A stretch of DNA of 64,000 bases from Thalassovita mangrovi (GTDB lineage Bacteria > Pseudomonadota > Alphaproteobacteria > Rhodobacterales > Rhodobacteraceae): NCBI RefSeq assembly GCF_009857745.1, contig NZ_WWEN01000002.1:868001-932000 (forward strand), in the 5' to 3' direction. Shown piece after piece: positions 1 to 7,949 of this stretch. Positions within the stretch are counted from its first letter, which is position 1; every line of letters starts with the position of its first letter. The position numbers and the translations under genes were made by a program. The notes below the pieces were generated by a model. It was not told the origin of the DNA. It made no database searches and saw only the letters and a list, made by a program, of their open reading frames with translations.

Positions 1-277
1 TGGGGAAAATCGCGCGGCGTTCGCGCATGTGATCCTCGCCATCCTTGCGCATCATGTTCTGCCCCATCAGGACGGTCATCAACCCCTCGGGCTGGTCGGA
101 GGAAAACACCTCGATCTTCTTTTCGTTGGTAAAGATGTCGTCGCGCCGGGTGATCAGCGTGGCGCCCAGCTGCGGCACGAAGCAGATCGGCGCCTCGGCC
201 CGCATCCGCGCCAGATCGGGATAGGGATCGGCCCAGAAGGCGGCGGGATCGATTTCGTAAACCGGTGCGTTGGACAT
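1..277 (-). CDS. Cytochrome P450, N-terminal 92 residues (runs off the window)
   Basis: Only the start is present. The ATG is preceded by GGAGGAA at a good distance. The reading frame shows a typical bacterial P450 N-terminus: a WADPYPDLARMR segment near residues 15-26 and, at residues 80-88, GEDHMRERR, the helix-C motif whose His83 and Arg87 contact the heme propionates in class I P450s. The heme-ligand Cys region lies outside the window, so substrate and activity cannot be judged. It lies 63 bases downstream of the EcsC-like gene on the same strand and may be cotranscribed with it. A heme-thiolate monooxygenase is inferred from the N-terminal motif only. Confidence 0.82.
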   Translation of the reverse strand, partial: MSNAPVYEIDPAAFWADPYPDLARMRAEAPICFVPQLGATLITRRDDIFTNEKKIEVFSSDQPEGLMTVLMGQNMMRKDGEDHMRERRAIFP

Positions 278-340
278 TTGATTTCCTCCCGCCCCAGATT
301 GGGACAGGGGCCGCGCCCCGGCAAGGGATTTGAAACCGCC

Positions 341-1108
341 CTAGCCTTGGGAAATCCACGGCCGGACCCTGGCGCGCAATTCCTCGACCAGATCGGCCTG
401 CGGCGTATCCGCCTCGATCGCCAGGCGGCGCAAGCGGAAATGCACATGCGCCATGTCCTGGTAATAGCTGGTATAGGCGTAATTCGTCGCCGCGCCCGCC
501 ATCGCTCCCAGCACCGGCACCGTCTGCGCCGCCAGCTTCTGGCCCAGCACATGCGCCAGGCGCGGCGCGACCTTGGAGATCAAGGCCTGTACGGTGGCAC
601 CATTCATGGTCAAGCGGGTGGTCAGAAAGGCCGTGTCGGCCCCGTCATCATGATCCAGCGGCCCGGCAGAGGCGAAGACGCGGATGCAGTCGAATTGCAC
701 GTTTTCCGCCGCCGGATCGAAGCCCTGTTCGGCCGCCACGCCCTGGATCGCGCGCAGCAGGATGGTGGTGGTCACCGGCAATTCCGCCAGCGCAGACGGC
801 AAGCCGCCGAAACCGCCCGCCGCGCCCATCGCCGTGGTCACCGTGGTGGTCAGCCATCCCGGCTGATCCCCGATCAGCCCGCGCGACCGGTGCGCCGCCT
901 TCATCGACAGGCTCAGCGCCTTTTCGGTCGCCCCGTCCAGATTGCTGCGTACGGATTCCGGCAGCCGGTCCAGCAGCTGTTCGGCCTGCCCGCCGATCAT
1001 GTTGAGCACCTGAATGCCGACGCCCCCGGCCCCGCGATAACGTGCAGCCAGAGCGTCAAGCTCCGTTTCCAGATCAAGCAATTCGGTCGATGCGTTTTCA
1101 ATCAGCAT
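341..1108 (-). CDS. EcsC-like protein
   Basis: 255 residues, ATG start. The N-terminal half is helical and charged. The middle (about residues 75-130) is rich in Gly/Ala and small hydrophobics (SLSMKAAHRSRG, then GAAGGFGGLPSALAELPVTT), typical of the EcsC family. That family is named after the third gene of the Bacillus ecs ABC-transporter operon, and its biochemical role is unknown. The C-terminal third carries a Tyr/His-rich stretch (NYAYTSYYQDMAHVHFRLRR). There is no signal peptide, and the hydrophobic segment could associate with membrane. It sits immediately upstream of the P450 gene, but a functional link is not evident from sequence. Confidence 0.7.
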   Translation of the reverse strand: MLIENASTELLDLETELDALAARYRGAGGVGIQVLNMIGGQAEQLLDRLPESVRSNLDGATEKALSLSMKAAHRSRGLIGDQPGWLTTTVTTAMGAAGGFGGLPSALAELPVTTTILLRAIQGVAAEQGFDPAAENVQFDCIRVFASAGPLDHDDGADTAFLTTRLTMNGATVQALISKVAPRLAHVLGQKLAAQTVPVLGAMAGAATNYAYTSYYQDMAHVHFRLRRLAIEADTPQADLVEELRARVRPWISQG

Positions 1109-1159
1109 GGGGGTTTCCGTTTCTATCCTACATTAGAAATGGCCATCTCCCCGGCAGAT

Positions 1160-1648
1160 TCAAGCGTCGATGCGGGTGACCTCGCCCCTCACGCCGTCCC
1201 AGGCGCCGTCGCGCAACGCGTATCCCAGCACCCGGTCGGGGTTGGTCGGCGGCGGCATGATCACGCCCTCGAGCTTTTCGAATCCGAAGCGGCGGTAATA
1301 GGGCGCATCGCCCACCAGCATCACCCTGTCCCAGCCCTCGGCCCGGCCCCGTTCCAGGCTGGACTGGATCAGCAGCCCGCCCAGGCCCTCGCCCTGCCGC
1401 GTCGGGTGCACCGCCACCGGCCCCAGCAGAAGCGCGGGCGTGCCGCCGACCAGCACCGGCCAGAACCGGATCGCGCCGGCCAGGATGCCGTTTTCGTCGC
1501 GCGCCACCAGCGACAGCCCCTTGACCGGATCGACCCCGTCGCGCAAGCGATAGGAGGACAAAGCGGTCCGTCCGGGCGCGAAGCACAGATCATAAAGCGC
1601 CTCGACTTCCCACCAATCCTCGGCTGTTTCTGGTTTCAGCGTGTACAA
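1160..1648 (-). CDS. GNAT family N-acetyltransferase (YhbS-like)
   Basis: 162 residues. The start is TTG, with GAGG eight bases upstream and no better ATG in frame. The acetyl-CoA pyrophosphate-binding loop is visible as RQGEGLG at residues 84-90, following the beta-4 strand LLLGPVAVHP. The later DAPYYRRFGFE segment (about 114-124) is typical of YhbS-type GNATs. The substrate is unknown: YhbS relatives acetylate small amines or protein N-termini, and nothing here decides between them. It reads towards the EcsC gene from a separate upstream region and is divergent from the flavin reductase gene. Confidence 0.82.
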   Translation of the reverse strand: MYTLKPETAEDWWEVEALYDLCFAPGRTALSSYRLRDGVDPVKGLSLVARDENGILAGAIRFWPVLVGGTPALLLGPVAVHPTRQGEGLGGLLIQSSLERGRAEGWDRVMLVGDAPYYRRFGFEKLEGVIMPPPTNPDRVLGYALRDGAWDGVRGEVTRIDA

Positions 1649-1764
1649 GGGCGCCTCGATTTTTTCCTGCCCGCATTTGACTTTCGGGTGGAAACGCCCC
1701 TAGCACGACGCTAGGTCTGACACAAACCACAAAGGGCCGCCGCGAACAGGAGACGATCGGGCAG

Positions 1765-2370
1765 ATGTTTTATGAACCGAAAGACGGACACGGGTTGCCG
1801 CACAATCCGTTCAACGCCATCGTGACACCGCGCCCGATCGGGTGGATTTCCACCCGCAGCAGCGACGGGCATGACAACTTGGCGCCCTATTCCTTCTTCA
1901 ACGCGATCGCCTACACCCCGCCGCAGGTGATGTTCAGCTCCACCGGGCACAAGCCCGATCAGCCCGACAGCAAGGACAGCGTCGCCAATATCCGCGACAC
2001 CGGCGTCTTCGCGGTCAATGTGGTGTCCTATGAGCTGCGCGACGCGATGAATGCCAGCTCCGCCACCCTGCCCGCCTCGACCGACGAATTCGCCCATGCC
2101 GGGCTGGAAAAGGCCGACTGCCGCACCATTCCCTGTTCCTATGTCGCCGCCGCCCCGGCGGTGCTGGAATGCAAGCTTTACAAGATCGTGGAACTGGCCG
2201 GTGAAGCCAACCGCATGGTGATCGGCGAAGTGACCGGCGTGCATCTGCGCGACGATTGCATGAAGGACGGGGTTTTCGACGTCACCACGTTCCAACCGCT
2301 GGCCCGGCTGGGCTATCGCGACTATTCCGTGGTCAAGGACCTGTTTTCGCTGTCGCGTCCCGACGACTAA
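1765..2370 (+). CDS. Flavin reductase-like (FMN-binding split-barrel) protein
   Basis: 201 residues. It has the hallmarks of the flavin reductase-like domain: NPFNAIVTPRPIGWISTRS near the N-terminus (the PRPIGW motif contacts FMN), then NLAPYSFFNAIAYTPPQVMFS, and later NVVSYELRDAMN. Family members are FMN-binding oxidoreductases, often the reductase half of two-component flavin monooxygenases, but many are uncharacterised. No partner monooxygenase lies beside it. The mtnP gene follows 69 bases downstream in the same direction, so cotranscription is possible. An AGGAGA sits somewhat far upstream of the ATG. Precise function is not assignable. Confidence 0.85.
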   Translation: MFYEPKDGHGLPHNPFNAIVTPRPIGWISTRSSDGHDNLAPYSFFNAIAYTPPQVMFSSTGHKPDQPDSKDSVANIRDTGVFAVNVVSYELRDAMNASSATLPASTDEFAHAGLEKADCRTIPCSYVAAAPAVLECKLYKIVELAGEANRMVIGEVTGVHLRDDCMKDGVFDVTTFQPLARLGYRDYSVVKDLFSLSRPDD

Positions 2371-2439
2371 GGCGCTGACGGCTTGCCACCCGGGCAAGGC
2401 CGCGTAATCTGACCCGGGATCAACAGGGGATACAGGCAC

Positions 2440-3309
2440 ATGGACACTTATATCGGCGTCATCGGCGGATCTGGCATCTACGACATCGACGGGCTGGAAC
2501 AGGCGGAATGGACCACCGTGACCGGCCCCTGGGGCGCGCCGTCGGACCAGATCCTGACCGGCATCTACGAGGGCGTGAAAATGGCCTTCCTGCCGCGTCA
2601 CGGCCGCGGCCACGTGCATTCGCCCTCCACCGTGCCCTACCGCGCCAATATCGACGCGCTGAAACGGCTGGGCGTGACGGACGTGATTTCGGTGTCCGCC
2701 TGCGGGTCGTTCCGCGAAGAAATGGCGCCGGGTGATTTCGTCATCGTCGATCAGTTCATCGACCGCACCTTCGCGCGCGAAAAAAGCTTCTTCGGCACCG
2801 GCTGCGTCGCCCATGTCAGCGTCGCCCACCCGACCTGCCCGCGCCTGTCCGACGCGTGCTATACCGCCGCCAAGGATGCCGGGATCACCGTGCACAAGGG
2901 CGGCACCTACCTGGCAATGGAAGGGCCGCAGTTCTCGTCGCTGGCGGAATCCAAGCTCTACCGTGAAAACTGGGACTGCGACGTGATCGGCATGACCAAC
3001 ATGCCCGAGGCGAAATTGGCCCGCGAGGCCGAACTTTGCTATGCTTCCGTCGCGATGATCACCGATTACGACAGCTGGCACCCGCATCACGGCGAAGTGG
3101 ATATCAGCGACATCATCGCCACGCTGACCGGCAATGCCGACAAGGGCCGCAACCTGGTGAAGCGCCTGCCCGCGCTGCTGGGGGCCGAGCGCGACGCCTG
3201 CCCGCATGGCTGCGACCGGGCGCTGGAATATGCCATCCTCACCGCGCCTGACGCCCGCGACCCGGCGGTAGTGGCCAAGCTCGACGCGGTGGCGGGACGG
3301 GTTCTGTAA
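2440..3309 (+). CDS. mtnP: S-methyl-5'-thioadenosine phosphorylase
   Basis: 289 residues, full length for the family. It cleaves 5'-methylthioadenosine with phosphate to adenine and 5-methylthioribose-1-phosphate (polyamine by-product and methionine salvage). Motifs: GGSG at residues 9-12 and PRHGRGH at 52-58 for phosphate, SACGS at 86-90, EGPQFSS at 161-167, and GMTNMPE at 184-190. The last is the MTAP-type nucleoside-binding signature, whose Met and Asn favour MTA over inosine or guanosine. Asp209 lies in the ITDYD motif that selects adenine. The apt gene less than 1 kb downstream could recapture the adenine released, so the two are metabolically coherent although separated by small genes and a terminator. 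Confidence 0.95.
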   Translation: MDTYIGVIGGSGIYDIDGLEQAEWTTVTGPWGAPSDQILTGIYEGVKMAFLPRHGRGHVHSPSTVPYRANIDALKRLGVTDVISVSACGSFREEMAPGDFVIVDQFIDRTFAREKSFFGTGCVAHVSVAHPTCPRLSDACYTAAKDAGITVHKGGTYLAMEGPQFSSLAESKLYRENWDCDVIGMTNMPEAKLAREAELCYASVAMITDYDSWHPHHGEVDISDIIATLTGNADKGRNLVKRLPALLGAERDACPHGCDRALEYAILTAPDARDPAVVAKLDAVAGRVL

Positions 3310-3334
3310 ACCATCCGCAATAGCCCCAAACGAC

Positions 3335-3359
3335 AAAGGCCCCTCAACGGGACCTTTTT
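3335..3359 (+). terminator. Rho-independent terminator after mtnP
   Basis: AAAGG pairs with CCTTT, with an inner CCC/GGG stem around a TCAAC loop and one internal mismatch, followed by five T residues. It lies 26 bases past the mtnP stop and separates mtnP from the oppositely oriented small gene. Confidence 0.75.
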
Positions 3360-3384
3360 CACCTCTGCGCCGGATCGCGGGCCG

Positions 3385-3555
3385 CTATTCGGAATTTTCC
3401 TTCATGAACTCCCGGATGAAGCGGCGGATTTCGCGGGCGGCGCTGGTGTCGAGCTCCTTGCACAGCTCGACGAAGGCGTCGCGTTCTTCCTTGTCCAGCC
3501 GCAGAACCAGCTGGCTGTCCTTCTTGTGAGACTTCTTCCCGTCTTTCTTCGGCAC
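3385..3555 (-). CDS. Small ribbon-helix-helix-like protein (56 aa, GTG start)
   Basis: 56 residues, GTG start with GGGGA upstream. The protein opens with a Lys-rich tail (PKKDGKKSHKKD), then a short beta-like strand SQLVLRLDKEE, then two helices (RDAFVELCKELDTSAAREIRRFIREFMKE). This layout matches ribbon-helix-helix DNA-binding proteins (Arc/CopG type), in which the strand LVLRLD would insert into the DNA groove. No toxin gene is adjacent, so an antitoxin role is not supported. The promoter-proximal region holds nested palindromes, suggesting autoregulation. Function is inferred from fold pattern only. An overlapping ATG at 3562 is in a different frame and was not used. Confidence 0.72.
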   Translation of the reverse strand: MPKKDGKKSHKKDSQLVLRLDKEERDAFVELCKELDTSAAREIRRFIREFMKENSE

Positions 3556-3586
3556 GCTTCATCCCCGCAGCGCTTGAATTTTCCGC

Positions 3587-3604
3587 ATATACCGTGTATA
3601 TACA
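3587..3604. promoter_or_regulatory. Nested palindromes upstream of the RHH-like gene (candidate operator)
   Basis: An inverted repeat ATATAC-CGT-GTATAT (3587-3601) overlaps a perfect 10-base palindrome TGTATATACA (3595-3604). The sequence is strikingly AT-rich against its surroundings and lies 32-49 bases upstream of the GTG start of the RHH-like gene, where -10 and operator sequences would be expected. RHH repressors typically bind such short tandem palindromes in their own promoters. It could equally be the -10 regions of divergent promoters for the small gene and the 38-residue ORF. Confidence 0.55.
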
Positions 3605-3667
3605 TATTACAGCAACAAGCTGCACAGTTAGATATCTGCGGCATTACAGGCGAAAAGGAAAGACAAA

Positions 3668-3784
3668 ATGAACCTTGTTTCAGCCAAAAGCATGCTTGTT
3701 CGCGACCGCATGGATTGGCGCAAGCCGCACGTTCCGTGGTTGTCCAACAAGTTCTACCGGTTTTTCACGGATTTCCGGAAATAA
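3668..3784 (+). CDS. Possible 38-residue basic/aromatic small protein
   Basis: A 38-codon ORF with AAGGAAAG ending about five bases before its ATG and a strong hairpin directly after its stop. The peptide is basic and aromatic-rich, with a middle DWRKPHVPWLSN and a C-terminus FYRFFTDFRK, and no transmembrane segment. It fills the gap between the palindromic region and the apt gene and is divergent from the RHH-like gene. I do not recognise a family. Support comes from the ribosome-binding site, the adjoining hairpin, and codon use that ends mostly in G/C. It may be a real miniprotein. Confidence 0.5.
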   Translation: MNLVSAKSMLVRDRMDWRKPHVPWLSNKFYRFFTDFRK

Positions 3785-3789
3785 CCCAT

Positions 3790-3815
3790 CGACGCCGCCG
3801 TTTCGGGCGGCGTCG
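3790..3815 (+). terminator. Perfect 10-bp hairpin after the 38-aa ORF
   Basis: CGACGCCGCC pairs perfectly with GGCGGCGTCG around a GTTTCG loop. It starts five bases after the 38-residue ORF stop. The following sequence, GTCGTTTCG, gives only a weak T-tract, so termination is plausible but not certain. Confidence 0.6.
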
Positions 3816-3892
3816 GTCGTTTCGCCCCCTTGAAACCGCGCCCCGGCCTTGTCAAACGGGGCATGAGAAACGTTTCAAGGAAAGGCCGTCCC

Positions 3893-4435
3893 ATGGGGCA
3901 GACCCAAAAAACCGTCAAGGATTACATCCGCACCATCGTCGACTTCCCGCATGAGGGGATCATGTTCCGCGACGTGACCACGCTGTTCGCCGATCCGCGC
4001 GGGTTCCGCATGGCGGTGGACCAGATGCTGCACCCCTATGCCGGGCGGCGCATCGACAAGGTGGTCGGGCTGGAAGCGCGCGGCTTCATCCTGGGCGGCG
4101 CGGTGGCGCATCAGCTGGGCACCGGCTTCGTGCCGATCCGCAAGAAAGGCAAGCTGCCGCACACCACGATTTCTCAGGAATACCAGCTGGAATACGGCGA
4201 GGCGATCGTCGAGATCCACGATGACGCGATCGAGGCGGGTGAAACCATCCTGCTGGTCGACGACCTGCTGGCCACCGGCGGTACCGCCGAGGCCGGCATC
4301 AAGCTGGTCGAACGGCTGGGCGGGCAGATCGTCGGCTGCGCCTTCGTGGTCGACCTGCCGGAACTGGGCGGCCGCAAGCGGCTGGAGGGCATGGGCATGG
4401 ATGTGCATGCGCTGTGCGCCTTCGAGGGGCTGTGA
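3893..4435 (+). CDS. apt: Adenine phosphoribosyltransferase
   Basis: 180 residues from the ATG preceded by AAGGAAAGG. An upstream in-frame ATG at 3863 would add ten residues but has a poorer site. It catalyses adenine + PRPP to AMP. The PRPP-binding loop is at residues 122-132 ([11 protein letters not shown]). EARGF at 61-65 and KKGKLP at 84-89 are the typical adenine phosphoribosyltransferase hood and PRPP contacts. Cytosolic purine salvage. Proximity to mtnP, which releases adenine, fits a shared salvage role. Confidence 0.95.
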   Translation: MGQTQKTVKDYIRTIVDFPHEGIMFRDVTTLFADPRGFRMAVDQMLHPYAGRRIDKVVGLEARGFILGGAVAHQLGTGFVPIRKKGKLPHTTISQEYQLEYGEAIVEIHDDAIEAGETILLVDDLLATGGTAEAGIKLVERLGGQIVGCAFVVDLPELGGRKRLEGMGMDVHALCAFEGL

Positions 4436-4450
4436 CGCCGACGTGAGGCC

Positions 4451-4502
4451 GGGATTGGGGGCCAGCCCCCAAACCCCCGGGATATTTCTGAACAGAAGAA
4501 GG
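4451..4502. repeat. Dispersed GC-hairpin plus GGGATATTT element, copy 1
   Basis: TTGGGGGC and GCCCCCAA form a tight inverted repeat (4455-4472). It is followed by CCCCCGGGATATTTCTGAAC and AGAAGAAGG up to the stop of the oxidase gene. A near-identical string in reverse orientation occurs at 11972-12040, and a degenerate form at 55946-55970. Here it lies between the convergent apt and FAD-oxidase genes, so it may act as a bidirectional terminator. I recall similar strings at gene ends in other Rhodobacteraceae, but cannot check. Confidence 0.6.
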
Positions 4503-4503
4503 A

Positions 4504-5919
4504 TCAGGCGCGCAATACGGCGCCCGGGTTCATGATGCCGTTCGGGTCGAAGGCGGTCTTGATGGCGCGCATCATCTGCAGCTTGACCGGGTCGCCGTAG
4601 CGTTCCAGATCCTCCACCTTCAGCCGCCCCAGCCCGTGTTCGGCGCTGAACGACCCGCCGAATTCATGCACCAGGTCATGCACCGCGCGCTGCACCGTAT
4701 CGCGGGCGCCAGGGTAATCGGTCTTGTGCCGCCCCTTGGCCGGGAAGACGTTGTAATGCAGGTTGCCGTCGCCCAGGTGGCCGAAGCAGTTGAGGCGGAA
4801 ATCGCCCATGCCCTGCAGGATGGCATCGCCCCTTTCGATGAAGTCGGGGATGGCGCTGAGCGGCAGCGAGATGTCATGCGAGCTGATCGAGCCGATCAGG
4901 CGGTTGGCCTCGGGGATCTGTTCGCGGACTTCCCAGAACTCGTGGCGCTGCTGTTCGGACTGGGCGATCAGCCCGTCCGAGACCAGACCCTCTTCCAGTC
5001 CGGCGGCGAACAGCGTTTCCAGCGCTTCGGCCGGGTCGAGGCCACGGGCAAGCCCGACATCGATCAGCACCATCCAGTGCGGGTTTTCCGGGAAAGGGCG
5101 GCGCAGCTGCGGCAGTTTTTCGGCCAGGAAATCGAGCCCGGTGCCGTGCATCAGCTCGAAGGCCGACACGCCTTCGCCCATGTGATCGCGCGCCAGTGAC
5201 AGCAGCGACAGCGCGGCGGCGGGGCTTTCCACCACCATCAGCGCGGTGCCTTCGCCCGCCGGGCGCGGCGCCAGTTTCAGCGCGGCGGCGGTGATGACGC
5301 CCAGGGAGCCCTCGGCCCCGATAAGAAGGTCGCGCAGGTCGTAGCCGGTATTGTCCTTCCTGAGCCGAGTGAGCCCGTTCAGGATGCGCCCGTCGGGCAG
5401 CACCGCCTCGATCCCCAGGGTCAACTCGCGCGTGTTGCCGTAGCGCAGCACGTTGACGCCGCCCGCGTTGGTGGACAGGCAACCGCCGATCCGCGCCGAT
5501 CCCTTTGCGGCGATGGTCATCGGGAACAGCCGGTCGACCGCTTCGGCGGCAGAGTGGACATCCTGCAGGATCGCGCCTGCCTCGGCCACCAGCACGTTTT
5601 CTTCCGGGTAGACGGCGCGGATCGCCGTCATCCGTTCCAGCGACAGCAGTAGCGGTGCGGGGCCGTCGGTCATGATCTGGCCACCGACCAGCCCGGTGCC
5701 GCCACCATAGGGGATAACGCCGATCCGGGCGGCGTTGGCCGCGCGCAGCACCACGGCCACCTGATCGGCGCTTTCGGGTGCGATGACGGCCCCGGCCTGG
5801 CCCTGCCAGTGGCCGCGCGGTTCTTCGAGATAGCGCGGCTCGATGGGGCGGAAGCAGCGTTCGGGGATATCCGTGCGCAGCGTGTCGAGAAAGGCGGGGG
5901 TTACCGGGGTCAGGGTCAT
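4504..5919 (-). CDS. FAD-linked oxidase, D-2-hydroxyacid dehydrogenase type (GlcD/D2HGDH-like)
   Basis: 471 residues. The N-terminal FAD-binding (PCMH/VAO) domain shows PYGGGTGLVGG at residues 70-80, then GSARIGGCLSTNAGGVNVLRYGN, the classic cofactor-binding loop. The C-terminal FAD-oxidase domain has HLGDGNLHYNVF, whose His residues bind the substrate or metal, and SAEHGLGRLK near residue 426. These are the conserved features of D-lactate dehydrogenase (cytochrome), glycolate oxidase GlcD and D-2-hydroxyglutarate dehydrogenase. No glcE/glcF partner genes follow, so a single-subunit enzyme of the D2HGDH/D-LDH type is more likely. The exact substrate is not decided by sequence. It is convergent with apt and 39 bases downstream of the MBL gene on the same strand. 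Confidence 0.88.
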   Translation of the reverse strand: MTLTPVTPAFLDTLRTDIPERCFRPIEPRYLEEPRGHWQGQAGAVIAPESADQVAVVLRAANAARIGVIPYGGGTGLVGGQIMTDGPAPLLLSLERMTAIRAVYPEENVLVAEAGAILQDVHSAAEAVDRLFPMTIAAKGSARIGGCLSTNAGGVNVLRYGNTRELTLGIEAVLPDGRILNGLTRLRKDNTGYDLRDLLIGAEGSLGVITAAALKLAPRPAGEGTALMVVESPAAALSLLSLARDHMGEGVSAFELMHGTGLDFLAEKLPQLRRPFPENPHWMVLIDVGLARGLDPAEALETLFAAGLEEGLVSDGLIAQSEQQRHEFWEVREQIPEANRLIGSISSHDISLPLSAIPDFIERGDAILQGMGDFRLNCFGHLGDGNLHYNVFPAKGRHKTDYPGARDTVQRAVHDLVHEFGGSFSAEHGLGRLKVEDLERYGDPVKLQMMRAIKTAFDPNGIMNPGAVLRA

Positions 5920-5958
5920 GGCGACAGGATTAGCACGATCGCGCGCCCCGTCCAGCCC

Positions 5959-6792
5959 TCAGCGCAGATAACGCGGTTGCAGCACCATCACCGTGGGCTG
6001 GCGCGGCAGGGTGCGGAGCGACAGTTCCAGCGCGCTGTCGCCGGTCTGCACCACCTCGAATTCGCTGCCGATGCCGCGCAGGAAGACCGACAGGGTGCCG
6101 TCGCCGAACCAATGCATCGGGATCACCACCGAGGAGCGCAGCCGCTGCAGCACCCGGATCATCGTCGGCAGGTCGAGCGTCAGCCCGCCATCGACCGGTG
6201 CCATCACCACGTCGAGCCGCCCCAGAGCGGCATATTGCGCGGCGTCCGGTTCATGGTGCAGATGCCCCAGGTGGCCGATGCACAGCCCCGCCACTTCGAA
6301 GACGAAGATGGAATTGCCCTTGGGCTCGATCCCGCCGGCAGAGCGGATATCGGTGGGCACGTTGCGGATCACCATGTCGCCGATTTCGACATAGTGGTCG
6401 ATACCCGCGCCGTGATCGTGGCCCCAGCCCTGCAGCACATGCGGGATCGCTGGGTCCGGCGCGGCGGTCCAGTGGGTGCCGTGGGCGTGGTTCATGGTGA
6501 CCGCGTCGGGGATGTAATCCACGTTGCCGATGAAGCCGGTGTAATCGGTCACTGCGCCAATGCCGCCGGGCGACTGGATCAGGAAGGAGGCATGGGAGAT
6601 ATAGCTGATCCGCACGGTGTAATCGGGCAAGGGAGTGCGGAACGACGCCTTGTGCAGGTATTCGATCCCCGGCGCGGCATCGGCGATTGCGATGCAATGG
6701 CTGGGCTTGCGGGGCTGGGCCCGCGACTGCGTCTGGGCCTGGACGGTGCCCGCCAGCAGCAGGGCGATCAGGGGGATGAGAATTCGGATCAT
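5959..6792 (-). CDS. Secreted metallo-beta-lactamase-fold protein with degenerate metal motif
   Basis: 277 residues from the ATG just after GGGAGAACC. An in-frame upstream start (6846) would put 18 residues before the signal peptide and is less likely. Signal peptide: MIRILIPLIALLLAGTVQAQ. The fold resembles UlaG-type MBL hydrolases: SHASFLIQ, TDYTGF, then NHAHGTHW where HxHxDH is expected, GHLGHLHHEP, and a late MHWFGDG. Thus the Asp of HxHxDH is Thr, and the HLGD-type Asp is His. Whether it binds metal or is catalytic is uncertain. The predicted location is periplasmic. Substrate unknown. Confidence 0.78.
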   Translation of the reverse strand: MIRILIPLIALLLAGTVQAQTQSRAQPRKPSHCIAIADAAPGIEYLHKASFRTPLPDYTVRISYISHASFLIQSPGGIGAVTDYTGFIGNVDYIPDAVTMNHAHGTHWTAAPDPAIPHVLQGWGHDHGAGIDHYVEIGDMVIRNVPTDIRSAGGIEPKGNSIFVFEVAGLCIGHLGHLHHEPDAAQYAALGRLDVVMAPVDGGLTLDLPTMIRVLQRLRSSVVIPMHWFGDGTLSVFLRGIGSEFEVVQTGDSALELSLRTLPRQPTVMVLQPRYLR

Positions 6793-7030
6793 GGCGCGGT
6801 TCTCCCTTCCGTAAGGGAAGGATAGGCCGGACAGGGAATTTGTCACGTCTTATGCCCGCTTTCGGCAGCTATCCAGTAGGGCGCCCGCCCTGTCCCGGGG
6901 ATACCGCTGATCGCCCACCCCCAGGTCATCCCGCCCGCAAGCGCCCGAAACCGGTATGAATTTTCCCCTTGATCTAAAGTTGGGTTGAGGTTGCAGGGTG
7001 CCTCCGGATCAAGAAAACGGAGCTCAGACC

Positions 7031-7927
7031 ATGACATCACTATGGATTTTTGCAGCCTTTGGCACGGCGGCCTGCTTTGCCGTGTCAAATGTGTTCGCCT
7101 ACGACGCCGCCCGGGCCTTGGGGGCGGTGAAGTTCAGCTTCGTGCGAATGTCGCTGGTGGCCCTTGGCTTCGCCGCCCTGCTGGCGATCACGGGGTTCGA
7201 TCCGTCGATAAACCTTGCGGATGTGAAGCTGCTCATCCTGTCCGGCATTTCGGGCGTGTTTCTGGCCGATACCTTTCGCTATTCGTCGCTTGCCCGGGTT
7301 GGCCCGGCGCTGCAATCGCTTTTGGCCACGACGACGGCGCCGTTCACCTTGCTGCTTGGCTTCGTGATCCTCGGGCAGGTGGTGGGCGGTCTGCCCTTGC
7401 TGGGCACCGCGATCGTGTTCACGGGCATCCTGCTTGCCGTCATCTCGCGCAACTCCGAAGCGCTGACGCGGTTTTCCGGCGTGCAAACCGGGCTCGGTTC
7501 CGGCATCTTGTTCGGGCTGGCGGCCGCGCTGACGCAGTCGGGCAGCATTCTCATCGCGGCGCCGGTGATGCTGAAAGGGGTCGATCCGATATCCGCCACT
7601 TTCATCCGCTCGGCCGCGGGGTCCGCCAGCCTCATCCTCCCCGCGCTGTTCACCGCAGCGAACGGGGCCCGGATCAGGACGATGAGCCAGTCTATCATGC
7701 AACAGGTTCTGCTGAGCGCGGTGGTCGGAACCGGGTTGGGGATGACCTTGCAGCTTTATGCGCTGCGCAACGGCCCGGCCGGGATCGTGTCCACCCTGTC
7801 CTCAACGACCCCGTTGGTCATCCTGCCGCTGATCTGGATCGTCGGAAAATCCCGTCCGCACCGGCTTGCCTGGATCGGGGCGGCCTTCGCGGTGGCGGGC
7901 GTGGGGCTGATCGTCAACAGCGGCTGA
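7031..7927 (+). CDS. EamA/DMT family permease
   Basis: 298 residues from the ATG with GGAG ten bases upstream. A GTG at 6998 would add eleven polar residues. The protein is almost wholly hydrophobic, with about ten predicted transmembrane helices in two tandem EamA repeats. The first ends near GTAIVFTGILLAVISR and the second near GAAFAVAGVGLIVNSG. The family exports metabolites such as amino acids or nucleosides, and no substrate signature is visible. It is divergent from the MBL gene, with a 238-base shared upstream region. Confidence 0.85.
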   Translation: MTSLWIFAAFGTAACFAVSNVFAYDAARALGAVKFSFVRMSLVALGFAALLAITGFDPSINLADVKLLILSGISGVFLADTFRYSSLARVGPALQSLLATTTAPFTLLLGFVILGQVVGGLPLLGTAIVFTGILLAVISRNSEALTRFSGVQTGLGSGILFGLAAALTQSGSILIAAPVMLKGVDPISATFIRSAAGSASLILPALFTAANGARIRTMSQSIMQQVLLSAVVGTGLGMTLQLYALRNGPAGIVSTLSSTTPLVILPLIWIVGKSRPHRLAWIGAAFAVAGVGLIVNSG

Positions 7928-7949
7928 GCCCGGGGGGCCCGGGCCGCGA

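Noticed and set aside
29-1714. Long plus-strand open frame opposite EcsC and GNAT genes
   Set aside because: Arg/Gly/His-rich composition and no domain; it is the antisense shadow of GC-rich genes on the minus strand, which show clear family motifs.
3359-3644. Two alternative minus-strand frames over the RHH-like gene
   Set aside because: They run through the AT-rich control region or lack a start with a ribosome site, and give Cys/Ser/Ala- or Gly/Arg-rich products; the third frame, starting at GTG, gives a foldable RHH-like protein.
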